A DNA stretch of 6,601 nt. Origin: Brachyspira catarrhinii (lineage in GTDB: Bacteria > Spirochaetota > Brachyspiria > Brachyspirales > Brachyspiraceae). The notes beneath the pieces were generated by a model. It worked only from the letters and a program-made list of their open reading frames with translations. It was not told the DNA's origin and searched no databases. Shown here in pieces: positions 1-6,582 of this stretch; the stretch's first letter is position 1, and the number at the start of each line of letters is the position of its first letter. Both the position numbers and the translations under genes were made by a program. The stretch spans positions 1-6,601 of the forward strand of contig NZ_SJDU01000110.1 of the NCBI RefSeq assembly GCF_005518285.1, in the 5' to 3' direction.

Positions 1-33
1 ACAATACAATACAATACAATACAATACAATACA
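1..33. repeat. (ACAAT)n pentanucleotide tandem repeat, cut by the window start
   Basis: Six perfect copies of ACAAT followed by a partial copy (ACA, then A34, which also opens the terminator stem). The array begins at base 1, so its true length is unknown. The unit is not a multiple of three and has no stop codon in any forward frame, so if it lies in the end of an upstream gene a change in copy number would shift the frame. One forward frame runs through it to a TAA at 47-49. Whether it is coding cannot be decided from this window. It could also be an assembly artefact at a contig end. Confidence 0.85.
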
Positions 34-62
34 AGCCATTATTATATAATTGGCTGTTTTTT
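34..62 (+). terminator. Intrinsic terminator of an upstream gene
   Basis: AGCCA (34-38) pairs with TGGCT (51-55). After one bulged T (50), TTAT (39-42) pairs with ATAA (46-49), leaving a three-base loop. The hairpin is followed by G56 and six T residues (57-62), the layout of a rho-independent terminator on the + strand. It probably ends a transcript entering from the left and separates it from the glycosyltransferase-like gene. The stem is short, with only four G-C/C-G steps near its base, so strength is uncertain. Confidence 0.6.
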
Positions 63-102
63 CATTGCAAAACTAAAAAATTATTTCAAGCATTTAAACG
101 CT

Positions 103-119
103 ACTTTTGGCGTAAAAGT
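103..119 (+). promoter_or_regulatory. Small hairpin in the leader of the glycosyltransferase-like gene
   Basis: ACTTTT (103-108) and AAAAGT (114-119) form a perfect six-base inverted repeat around a five-base GGCGT loop, about 40 bases upstream of the next start codon. No T-tract follows, so it is not a terminator. It could be an operator or a 5'-UTR hairpin, or chance in AT-rich DNA. The leader around it is less AT-only than the other intergenic gaps here. No convincing -35/-10 pair was found between 63 and 157. Confidence 0.25.
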
Positions 120-157
120 CTATCTACTTCGATTTATTCTATAGCGGAGGTTTCGTT

Positions 158-1288
158 ATGATTAAACTCTTTGAAAAATGTGAAACCGAAAAATATATAG
201 TTATAAAAATTCTGTTTATAAAAATTACTTTCAAAAAGAAATCTCCAAAGTCCGATATAGACGCTATTGTTTGGTGGATACCGTTTAAAAGTTTAAGAAA
301 TGCCGTTAGAAATTTATTAAATAATTATACAAATTTATTGAATATGAACGCGGTAAATTTAGAAAATATAAATTTTAATAATATAAATCATAGTAATGAA
401 ATTATTCAAAGATTAAATGAAATAAAAATAGAATTAAATAAATTGGATATTAGAAATAAAGCTAGAATGCAATTGCTTTCTATGGGCGATGAGCGAATAA
501 TAAAACCAGTTAGAAATGAAAAACTTATTATTAGTTTAACTACATATCCTCAAAGAATTGGCGATATTGATGTGGTAATATTTTCTTTAATAAATCAAAG
601 CGTAAAAACGGATAAAATTATATTATGGTTGGCTTATGAAGAATTCCCAAATTTAGAAAAAGATATTCCAAATCATATTTTAAATTTGAAAAAGTTTGGA
701 TTGGAAATAGAATTTTGCCATAATATCTATTCGTATAAAAAATTAATATACGCGTTAGAAAAATATCCAAACGATTTGATTGTAACGGCGGATGACGATA
801 TATATTATCCATATAATTGGCTTGAGAAATTGTATAAATCTTATTTAGAAAATCCGACTGTTATACATTGTCATAGAGGACATAGAATTAGATTTGACGA
901 TAAAAATAATATTTTGCCTTACAGTCAATGGCTACAGGAATTTAAACCTGAAAATAATAATCCTTCATATTTAAATTTTTCTACTGGAGGAGCTGGAACT
1001 CTATACCAATATAAATTATTGCATAGCGATATTTTTAATGAAGAATTATTTCTTAAATTATGTCCTAAAGCCGATGATGTTTGGTTTTGGGCAATGGCTT
1101 TACTTAATAATACAAAAATAAATATTATAGAATCAAATATGACTCCCATAGTCGATTATGAATTAGGATATAATTATTATAGTAAATTAGTCGATATAAA
1201 TGTAATCAAGAATTTCAACGATATTCAATTAGACAATTGTTTTAAGTATTACGGCGATAAATTGAAAGATAAATTATTTGATGAGTGA
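158..1288 (+). CDS. Glycosyltransferase-like protein (GT-A-type, DDD motif)
   Basis: Protein of 376 residues. A GGAGG ribosome binding site (146-150) lies 7 bases before the ATG, which fixes the start. The central part, about residues 122-335, has the pattern of a nucleotide-sugar glycosyltransferase: a beta strand LIISLTTYPQR (123-133), a segment with SLINQS (143-148) like the first helix of GT-A enzymes, then VTADDDIYYP (209-218), whose Asp triplet is the likely metal and nucleotide-sugar site, and ADDVWFWAMAL (305-315), which may hold the catalytic acid. The first 30 residues (alternating Ile/Lys/Phe) resemble a short N-terminal extension common on polysaccharide-locus enzymes. Residues about 65-105 are Asn/Ile/Leu/Lys-rich and probably helical. 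No signal peptide, so likely cytoplasmic and acting on lipooligosaccharide, capsule or protein glycans; donor and acceptor are unknown. The gene stands alone, with no other glycan gene in view. It is more AT-rich than the genes downstream, which may reflect horizontal acquisition. The family call rests on motifs only. Confidence 0.75.
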   Translation: MIKLFEKCETEKYIVIKILFIKITFKKKSPKSDIDAIVWWIPFKSLRNAVRNLLNNYTNLLNMNAVNLENINFNNINHSNEIIQRLNEIKIELNKLDIRNKARMQLLSMGDERIIKPVRNEKLIISLTTYPQRIGDIDVVIFSLINQSVKTDKIILWLAYEEFPNLEKDIPNHILNLKKFGLEIEFCHNIYSYKKLIYALEKYPNDLIVTADDDIYYPYNWLEKLYKSYLENPTVIHCHRGHRIRFDDKNNILPYSQWLQEFKPENNNPSYLNFSTGGAGTLYQYKLLHSDIFNEELFLKLCPKADDVWFWAMALLNNTKINIIESNMTPIVDYELGYNYYSKLVDINVIKNFNDIQLDNCFKYYGDKLKDKLFDE

Positions 1289-1347
1289 TATTTTAAATAT
1301 AAAATTCAAAGTAATTTTATTATATTTTTTGTTTTCTATTGATAAAA

Positions 1348-1353
1348 TATAAT
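1348..1353 (+). promoter_or_regulatory. Possible -10 box before the PEGA-domain gene
   Basis: A perfect TATAAT lies 21 bases before the ATG at 1375, in the 86-base gap after the glycosyltransferase-like gene. No good -35 box sits at the expected distance (the upstream DNA is a T-rich run). In DNA this AT-rich the hexamer arises often by chance. If real, transcription would start near 1360 with a very short leader, and the TTG codon at 1339 could not be the start. Confidence 0.25.
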
Positions 1354-1374
1354 TTTTGGTATAAAATCGTAGTT

Positions 1375-2973
1375 ATGTATACTAAATATTTTGTAATCGT
1401 ATTTTTATTTATATTTTATAGTTTCTTGCATTCTTTTGGCGGAAGACCGATTACTATGGAAGAAGTTCGCCCGTATTATACAGTCGCCGATAGAGTTAAA
1501 ATAGACATCTATATTTATAGTAATTTAAGCGGAAATACAAATTATAATTATTTAACTTTTACCGTTGCGGACGCTATCGCAAACCAGCTCGATTATAATA
1601 AAACTTTGAAACTTCAAAACGAAACTAATTTGAATCTTATTCCCGTTGATTTTGAAAGAGTCTACGATTATAAAGTGTTCCAATTTACGAATATTACTTA
1701 CACGGCAAGAATTGGAAGCAACGAAAGTATAACGAATATAATAACGAATTACGAACGCACTTATTATACGAATTGGGGAGGAGTGCGAAGCAATGTAAAA
1801 TTTGTCGGACCCGAAACGAAATATTTCTTTTTGGAAGACAATGAAATTATTATGGAATATAACGGAAGTAATGTGATAGTCCGCAATACGAACGACTTTT
1901 TGCAAGAGATTGATACGGGAGGTTCTTATTACGAATATTTTGGAGACGATATAAAAAAATATGTTTTCACAAGAAATTCGGATATCGCGATTTTTGGAAC
2001 TGTAGATTATCAAAGACCAAATTTTGTAATAACGACTTATGTGGCGTATATAAGAGAGCGAAAAATCGATTCTTATAAATTGGAAATATCGGAAGCGAGG
2101 ATAGACGAACAGATTCCTTTATACGCTTTGGATATTGCAAATAGAATAAGTCATTTGGATAAAACGGGAGTAATAGCTATTAATGTCGAGCCTGAAAATT
2201 CTTATATTTATATAGACAATATTTTAATGGGAATTAGCGGAAGCGCTTTATATATTCCAGCATTAACCACAAACAGCCATAGATTTACCATAAAAAAAGA
2301 TATGTATGAAACCATAGACACTATGCTTGCCTTTGAAAGAGCTAACGAAGATATAGAATTAAATTTTTCATTAAAAGAAGTTACGGATATGGCGAGAGTT
2401 CAAATAGAAATTCCGGGCGATGTGGAAAGCTCGGTAATTATTAACGGCATAAAGGAAGAACCGACCGCGATTATAGATAAAGATTTTGGATTTGGAACTT
2501 ATTCTATAAAAATAACGAATTCAAATTATTTAGATTATTACGGAACTTTTACGGTAGACAGCACTAATTCTTTATTTTTAACTCCCACGATGAAACTATT
2601 TAAAGAGCCTACTTTAGCCGATAGAATATTTAAGAATTATGAAAGAAACACAAAAATATTTTTAGGATTAACTATTGCGGCGGGAATATTCACGGTTGGG
2701 AGTTATATATATGCAGACGAGATACTTGACCTTACTATGGTTAATTATTATGAAAGATATAGAAATACCGCCAACAGACCGCCGATTGATTTAACTCGTT
2801 ATAATACCGCTTTTAATATGTATATAGCGGGTATGGTGATAACGAGCGCTTTTGCTTTAACTACGGGAATATATTACATGCTTTGGATAAACGAAAATAA
2901 TTTTACGGTTGAAAAGTTAGCCTTTAACATGGGATTAGGCGGAGCTAATTTAACTTATTCGTATCATTGGTAA
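1375..2973 (+). CDS. Exported PEGA-domain protein with two C-terminal membrane segments
   Basis: Protein of 532 residues from the ATG at 1375. An in-frame TTG at 1339 would add 12 residues; I prefer the ATG because it gives a clean signal peptide (MYTKYFVIVFLFIFYSFLHS, residues 1-20). Neither start has a recognisable Shine-Dalgarno. The domains below use numbering from the ATG. Residues about 30-262 form a beta/alpha region with elements such as TVADAIANQL (63-72) and SDIAIFGTVDY (202-212), reminiscent of the CsgG/TolB-N type folds found in spirochaetal envelope proteins; this is a weak inference. About 264-334 is a PEGA domain (GVIAINVEPENSYIYIDN, with G286). About 340-407 is a second, more diverged PEGA-like repeat. 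Two hydrophobic helices follow, about 427-446 and 482-504, and the chain ends in an aromatic tail, TYSYHW. PEGA domains are small beta folds often found in surface or envelope-anchored proteins, so this is probably anchored in the inner or outer membrane with the bulk periplasmic. Exact function unknown. Confidence 0.75.
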   Translation: MYTKYFVIVFLFIFYSFLHSFGGRPITMEEVRPYYTVADRVKIDIYIYSNLSGNTNYNYLTFTVADAIANQLDYNKTLKLQNETNLNLIPVDFERVYDYKVFQFTNITYTARIGSNESITNIITNYERTYYTNWGGVRSNVKFVGPETKYFFLEDNEIIMEYNGSNVIVRNTNDFLQEIDTGGSYYEYFGDDIKKYVFTRNSDIAIFGTVDYQRPNFVITTYVAYIRERKIDSYKLEISEARIDEQIPLYALDIANRISHLDKTGVIAINVEPENSYIYIDNILMGISGSALYIPALTTNSHRFTIKKDMYETIDTMLAFERANEDIELNFSLKEVTDMARVQIEIPGDVESSVIINGIKEEPTAIIDKDFGFGTYSIKITNSNYLDYYGTFTVDSTNSLFLTPTMKLFKEPTLADRIFKNYERNTKIFLGLTIAAGIFTVGSYIYADEILDLTMVNYYERYRNTANRPPIDLTRYNTAFNMYIAGMVITSAFALTTGIYYMLWINENNFTVEKLAFNMGLGGANLTYSYHW

Positions 2974-3008
2974 TTTCTATAATTTAAAGTATTTTATTAT
3001 TATTATAT

Positions 3009-3037
3009 TTGACAAATCGACATTTTTTTAATATACT
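3009..3037 (+). promoter_or_regulatory. Sigma70-type promoter of adk
   Basis: TTGACA (3009-3014, perfect -35) and TATACT (3032-3037, one mismatch to TATAAT) are separated by exactly 17 bases. Transcription would start near 3044, giving a leader of about 33 bases that holds the adk ribosome binding site. It is the best promoter match in the window and suggests adk is expressed strongly and independently of the PEGA-domain gene upstream. Confidence 0.75.
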
Positions 3038-3076
3038 ATTTATTAGTTATTAATTATAATTTTTTGGAGGCATAAT

Positions 3077-3649
3077 ATGTTTAATATCATTTTTATCGGA
3101 GCGCCGGGAGTTGGAAAAGGAACTCAATCGGCATTTATAGAAAAAGATTATTCTATAGCTCATATTGCGACTGGCGATATGTTGAGAAAGAATATAGAAG
3201 ACGGAACGAATCTCGGAAAAACGGCAAAATCTTATATGGATAAAGGCGAATTAGTTCCCGACAGTTTGGTTATAGATATGCTAAACGAAAGAATACAAAA
3301 AGACGATTGTAAAAACGGTTTTATGCTTGACGGTTTCCCAAGAACTATGGAACAGGCAAAAGAATTGGATAAAATTCTCGCCAAATTAAATCGCAAAATA
3401 GACGCCGTTATAGATATTTACGCTTCGGACGAAATTATAATAAAAAGATTATTAAATAGAGGAAGAGCGGACGATAACGAAGAGACGATAAAAAACAGAA
3501 TAAAAGTTTTTGAAAGTCAAAGCAAGCCCGTTTTGGATTTCTACAAAGATAAAGTAAAGATAATAAAAATAGAAAGCGTTGGAACTCCCGAAGAGGTTTA
3601 CGCAAAGATAAAAAAAGAGTTGGATATTATAAAAAATAACGGTTTATAA
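3077..3649 (+). CDS. adk: Adenylate kinase, short-LID form
   Basis: Catalyses ATP + AMP = 2 ADP in the cytoplasm, balancing adenine nucleotides. The 190 residues carry the family motifs in order: P-loop GAPGVGKGT (8-16), AMP-site TGDMLR (32-37), GELVPD (57-62), LDGFPRT (84-90), then R124 and [11 protein letters not shown] (127-137) and R141, which supply the phosphate-binding arginines. The LID is the short type: the roughly 27-residue insertion and the Cys4 zinc site of long bacterial enzymes are absent, which explains 190 rather than about 215 residues. All expected catalytic residues are present, so it should be active. GGAGG (3066-3070) lies 6 bases before the ATG. It has its own strong promoter and its envelope-protein neighbours have no evident link to nucleotide metabolism. 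Confidence 0.97.
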   Translation: MFNIIFIGAPGVGKGTQSAFIEKDYSIAHIATGDMLRKNIEDGTNLGKTAKSYMDKGELVPDSLVIDMLNERIQKDDCKNGFMLDGFPRTMEQAKELDKILAKLNRKIDAVIDIYASDEIIIKRLLNRGRADDNEETIKNRIKVFESQSKPVLDFYKDKVKIIKIESVGTPEEVYAKIKKELDIIKNNGL

Positions 3650-3688
3650 ATACTTAATTTATTGACTATAATATATAATATAAGTATT
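3649..3688. repeat. Inverted repeat after adk
   Basis: AATACTTA (3649-3656, overlapping the last base of the adk stop codon) is perfectly complementary to TAAGTATT (3681-3688), with a 24-base AT-rich loop. There is no proper T-tract after the right arm, so it is a poor intrinsic terminator. The right arm overlaps the TTGACT of the putative promoter for the next gene, so it could instead be an operator-like element. An eight-base AT-rich match may also be chance. Confidence 0.35.
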
Positions 3689-3713
3689 GACTTTTATAAT
3701 TATTAATTATAAT
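3687..3713 (+). promoter_or_regulatory. Possible promoter of the lipoprotein-LysM pair
   Basis: TTGACT (3687-3692) and TATAAT (3708-3713) are separated by 15 bases, shorter than the optimal 17. A second TTGACT (3662-3667) and another TATAAT (3695-3700) are also in this gap, with no ideal pairing. The 93-base gap after adk is long enough for a promoter. The region probably initiates transcription of the lipoprotein and LysM genes, but which elements are used is uncertain. Confidence 0.4.
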
Positions 3714-3742
3714 ATTTAAACATTATAACTGCTGGAGTATTT

Positions 3743-4339
3743 ATGAAATTAAACATATATATTTTTCAATTAATTTTTGTTTTAGTTTTTATAGCGTCTT
3801 GCGGAGAAACTATGCCGCTTAAAGAATATAAAGACGCTTCGAGTTTGAGAGAAAAAGCTATTAAATACGAACTTCAAGATTATTCAAAAGAAGAGTTCGA
3901 TATAGCCGAAACTAATTTTTCAGAGGCAACTATAATTATAGACGAAAATAACAGTAAAGAAGCTAAAAAACTCGCTGATTTGCTGACTACGGCTTCTAAT
4001 TCTTATCAAACGGTATTAAGCGAAGGACTTCCTAAATATGCGGAAGTGTTGAAAGGAGAAATCGATTTGGAAAGAGGATATTCCAAAGATATAAAAGCTT
4101 ATAAAGTCGATAAAGAAAATTATGAGCTTGCCGAATTGAATTATATAAGCGGAGTGGAAGCTTTAAGCTCAAATAATTACGAAGATGCGGTTAATTATTT
4201 CTTGCAGGCAAAAAAGTTTCATAATAAGGCTTATTTTTTCACTAAAGGAATATTTGACGAAAGCGCTAAAAATATAAAAGAAGCGGAAGATAAAATTAAA
4301 GAAATGGAAGAATTAGAAAAATCTTCTAAAAGCAATTAA
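3743..4339 (+). CDS. Helical lipoprotein, TPR-like
   Basis: Protein of 198 residues. Residues 1-19 are a lipoprotein signal peptide ending in IAS before Cys20, so the mature protein should be lipid-anchored in the inner or outer membrane and face the periplasm. The rest is almost entirely charged, Ala/Glu/Lys-rich helix with no enzyme motif. Two units resemble TPR-like helical hairpins: about 36-66, and about 127-165 around YELAELNYISGVEALSSNNY with the following EDAVNYFLQAKK. The last 25 residues are Glu/Lys-rich and may be coiled coil. GGAG (3734-3737) lies 5 bases before the ATG. The gene is 69 bases upstream of a LysM protein with similar helical units and no clear promoter or terminator lies between them, so they are probably co-transcribed and may act together in envelope assembly or maintenance. 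I do not recognise a named family. Confidence 0.8.
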   Translation: MKLNIYIFQLIFVLVFIASCGETMPLKEYKDASSLREKAIKYELQDYSKEEFDIAETNFSEATIIIDENNSKEAKKLADLLTTASNSYQTVLSEGLPKYAEVLKGEIDLERGYSKDIKAYKVDKENYELAELNYISGVEALSSNNYEDAVNYFLQAKKFHNKAYFFTKGIFDESAKNIKEAEDKIKEMEELEKSSKSN

Positions 4340-4408
4340 TTAAATATTTGATTTTAGATTTAAAATTTTAATATTGATAATTTATTTTATAAAATTGGAG
4401 TAATTAAA

Positions 4409-5518
4409 ATGAAAAAATTATTATTTTTATTTATTTTTTCTTTATCATATTTGGGATACGGGCAATCAATAAACGATGATTTTAGATTGGCTCAAAGGTA
4501 TAGAGAATTAGCTATAGAAGCGCATGAAGCGGGAGATTACGAACAGAGTATAGAATTCGCTCAAAAGAGTAAGGAATATTCGGATAGATTTATATCCAAA
4601 TACGGACTTTACGGGTATGTTTTGGAAAGTCAAATTGATGCCGAAAGAAAATTAAATTTATTCAAAGGAATTGGTGGAGAAACCAACGAAAAAACTTCAA
4701 ATCTTTATAGTTTGTCGCTCGAAGATATGGAGTCCGCTCGAAGTATATTCAATGTCGCATCTAATGATACGGATTATAGCAACACTATTATCAAATATGA
4801 AGATTCTTCTTTGAAATCTCAATTAGGTTACGATTTGCTTTCGATAGATTTAAGAAGAGAATATTTAATATCCGAATCGGTTTTAACCAACGGAGACGAT
4901 AACGATACGGAAATTTTAGATTTGCAATCTTCAGCTTACTCTTATTTGGGAGAGTCGGATTATATTAACGCTTCATCAACGGTGGCTTCCGCTGTTAGCA
5001 TATTGGATAGATTGGAAGCTCCATTATCTTACGCCAAAGCGGAGGCGGCTTTGAATAAGGCTAAAGAAAACGGTTATGATAGTTCAAAATCGGATATGTA
5101 TAACGAGGCTTCGCAATCTTTGACTAACGCGGAAATGTATTTAAATTCGGAAGATTATTCAAATTCTTTGATTCATTCAAAAAATGTAATAATTTTGGCT
5201 AATTTAATGGGAGTAGGGGATTCGACTTCCGCAATTGCCGATGGAACGGAAACTAAAACATTTACGGGAGAATTTCCTTTATATTATATAGTCGTTGAAA
5301 GAACTAAAAATACGGACTCTTTATGGCTTATAGCTTCTTACGACTTTATTTACGGAGACGGAAATTTATGGAGAAAAATTTACGAAGCAAATAAAGATAA
5401 AATAAAAGACCCTAATATTATAATAAAAGGACAAATATTAACCATACCGAGTCTGAAAGGCGAAAAGCGGGAAGGAACTTACGATTCCAACAATACTTAC
5501 GGAAATATAAAAGATTAA
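4409..5518 (+). CDS. Exported helical protein with C-terminal LysM domain
   Basis: Protein of 369 residues. The first 18 residues are a signal peptide (hydrophobic core LLFLFIFSLSYL, likely cut after GYG18 before Q19) with no lipobox Cys, so the protein is probably soluble in the periplasm. Residues 23-60 (FRLAQRYRELA followed by AGDYEQSIEFAQKS) and about 207-265 (AEAALNKAKE, then LNSEDYSNSLIHSKNVI) are TPR-like helical units. Residues 291-347 are a LysM peptidoglycan-binding domain: YYIVVERT, then SLWLIASYDFIYGDGNLW, YEANKDKIKDPNIIIKGQ and LTIP. The extra residues around the SLW segment are a form I associate with spirochaete LysM proteins. A hydrophilic tail follows. GGAG (4397-4400) lies 8 bases before the ATG. 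No catalytic domain is visible, so it is more likely a wall-bound scaffold than a hydrolase. It probably works with the lipoprotein encoded just upstream. The LysM call is firm; the role is inferred. Confidence 0.88.
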   Translation: MKKLLFLFIFSLSYLGYGQSINDDFRLAQRYRELAIEAHEAGDYEQSIEFAQKSKEYSDRFISKYGLYGYVLESQIDAERKLNLFKGIGGETNEKTSNLYSLSLEDMESARSIFNVASNDTDYSNTIIKYEDSSLKSQLGYDLLSIDLRREYLISESVLTNGDDNDTEILDLQSSAYSYLGESDYINASSTVASAVSILDRLEAPLSYAKAEAALNKAKENGYDSSKSDMYNEASQSLTNAEMYLNSEDYSNSLIHSKNVIILANLMGVGDSTSAIADGTETKTFTGEFPLYYIVVERTKNTDSLWLIASYDFIYGDGNLWRKIYEANKDKIKDPNIIIKGQILTIPSLKGEKREGTYDSNNTYGNIKD

Positions 5519-5591
5519 GTATAAATTCTAAATTTTAATAATAAAAATTACGATTATTAAATAGTATTAGATTAAGATAAGGAAAATTATA

Positions 5592-6167
5592 ATGATTAAA
5601 AGATTAAAAATAATTCTAATAGCGGTTTTGTCAATAGCCGTATTTACTACGGTTCTTATAGCTCAAAAACCTAGAACTTCAAACGAACATTTATTTATAG
5701 AGACGGATTTTGGGACGATAGAGATAACATTTTTCCCCGATAAAGCTCCAAAACATGTGGAAGCGATTAAAAAATTGGCAAACGAAGGCTTTTATAACGG
5801 AACGCTTTTCCATAGAGTAATTCCGGGATTTATGATTCAGGGAGGCGACCCTTTAAGCAAACAATCTAATCGAGCTTTGCATGGCACGGGAGGACCGAAT
5901 TTTGTTATTCCAGCGGAGTTTAACGATGTTTCACATAAAAGAGGAATTTGTTCTATGGCAAGAAGTCAGAGTATCAATAGCGCGGGCTCTCAATTTTTTA
6001 TTTGCGTTGCGGATTCGACTTTTTTGGACGGACAATATACCGTTTGGGGCGAGGTTGTAAGCGGAATGGACGCCGTTGATAAAATCGTGGCTTTAAGAAG
6101 AGATAGAAACGATAATCCTTTAGAACCAGCGAGAATGAATAGAGTTTATGTGAAGACGGTTAATTAA
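5592..6167 (+). CDS. Exported or membrane-anchored cyclophilin-type peptidyl-prolyl isomerase
   Basis: Interconverts cis and trans peptidyl-proline bonds to assist folding. The 191 residues begin with KR-rich MIKRLK and a hydrophobic stretch (7-24). A cut after A24 is possible but the -3 residue is Leu, so it may stay as an anchor; either way the enzyme should act outside the cytoplasm. The cyclophilin domain spans about 33-190 and keeps the active-site residues: FHRVIPGFMIQGGD (73-86) gives R75, F80, M81 and Q83 (human CypA R55, F60, M61, Q63), and SAGSQFFI (130-137) gives F136 (F113). CypA W121 is F144 and H126 is Y149. A Phe at the Trp position is known in E. coli cyclophilins and goes with weak cyclosporin binding. 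AAGGA (5579-5583) lies 8 bases before the ATG. The gene is 73 bases after the LysM gene and could be read through from it. A near-identical gene without the N-terminal segment follows 52 bases downstream. Confidence 0.93.
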   Translation: MIKRLKIILIAVLSIAVFTTVLIAQKPRTSNEHLFIETDFGTIEITFFPDKAPKHVEAIKKLANEGFYNGTLFHRVIPGFMIQGGDPLSKQSNRALHGTGGPNFVIPAEFNDVSHKRGICSMARSQSINSAGSQFFICVADSTFLDGQYTVWGEVVSGMDAVDKIVALRRDRNDNPLEPARMNRVYVKTVN

Positions 6168-6582
6168 AAATTTTATATAAAAATTTTATAATAAAAAATA
6201 TAATAATTTAAGAGTAATTATGAGCGAGCATTTATTTATAGAGACGGATTTTGGGACTATAGAGATAACATTTTTTCCCGATAAAGCGCCAAAACATGTG
6301 GAAGCGATTAAGAAATTGGCAAACGAAGGTTTTTATAACGGAACGCTTTTTCATAGAGTTATACCGAATTTTATGATTCAGGGAGGCGACCCTTTAAGCA
6401 AACAGTTTAACCGAGCTTTGCATGGCACGGGCGGACCAGATTTTAATATTCCCGCCGAGTTTAACGATGTTTCGCATAAAAGAGGAATCTGTTCTATGGC
6501 GAGAAGTCAGAGTATCAATAGCGCGGGTTCTCAATTTTTTATTTGTGTTGCCGATTCTACTTTTTTGGATGGACAATACACG
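5685..6582 (+). repeat. Direct duplication of the cyclophilin core (5685-6041 and 6226-6582)
   Basis: The span covers both copies and the DNA between them. The two 357-base blocks align without gaps. By hand count they differ at 32 positions (about 91% identity): 25 codons differ silently and 4 change the residue (G79N, S92F, N103D and V105N in first-copy numbering). The DNA upstream of each block is unrelated: in the first copy it encodes the signal peptide, in the second it is intergenic sequence and a two-residue start. The first copy's match ends where the second copy enters the terminal 21-base repeat. Confidence 0.9.
6165..6190. repeat. 13-base tandem repeat between the cyclophilin genes
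   Basis: TAAAAATTTTATA occurs twice head to tail (6165-6177 and 6178-6190). The first unit contains the stop codon of the upstream cyclophilin. The AAAATTTT core is self-complementary, so each unit could form a weak AT-only hairpin, but no terminator-grade stem exists. It fills half of the 52-base gap, which has no clear promoter, so the two genes are probably co-transcribed. Confidence 0.7.

Noticed and set aside
1..33. CRISPR-like repeat array
   Set aside because: The units are five bases with no spacers; this is a simple tandem repeat.
1..144. + strand open frame from base 1 to the TAG at 142-144, possibly the tail of an upstream gene
   Set aside because: It runs through the repeat, the terminator hairpin and the leader, and uses codons such as CTA, CTT and CGA that are uncommon in the genes here. 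Probably chance.
618..1149. Two - strand open frames (618-812 and 925-1149)
   Set aside because: Both lie inside the glycosyltransferase-like gene, have no ribosome binding site or family motif, and are best explained as shadows.
1339..1374. TTG at 1339 as the start of the PEGA-domain protein
   Set aside because: It has no ribosome binding site and adds 12 residues in front of an already complete signal peptide; a TATAAT box overlaps the added segment.
1552..2013. Open reading frame of 153 codons on the - strand
   Set aside because: It lies wholly inside the PEGA-domain gene, has no recognisable motif, and its residues look like a reverse shadow of AT-rich coding DNA.
2974..3008. Terminator after the PEGA-domain gene
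   Set aside because: The gap is AT-rich with a T-rich run but I found no stem with G-C pairs before it.
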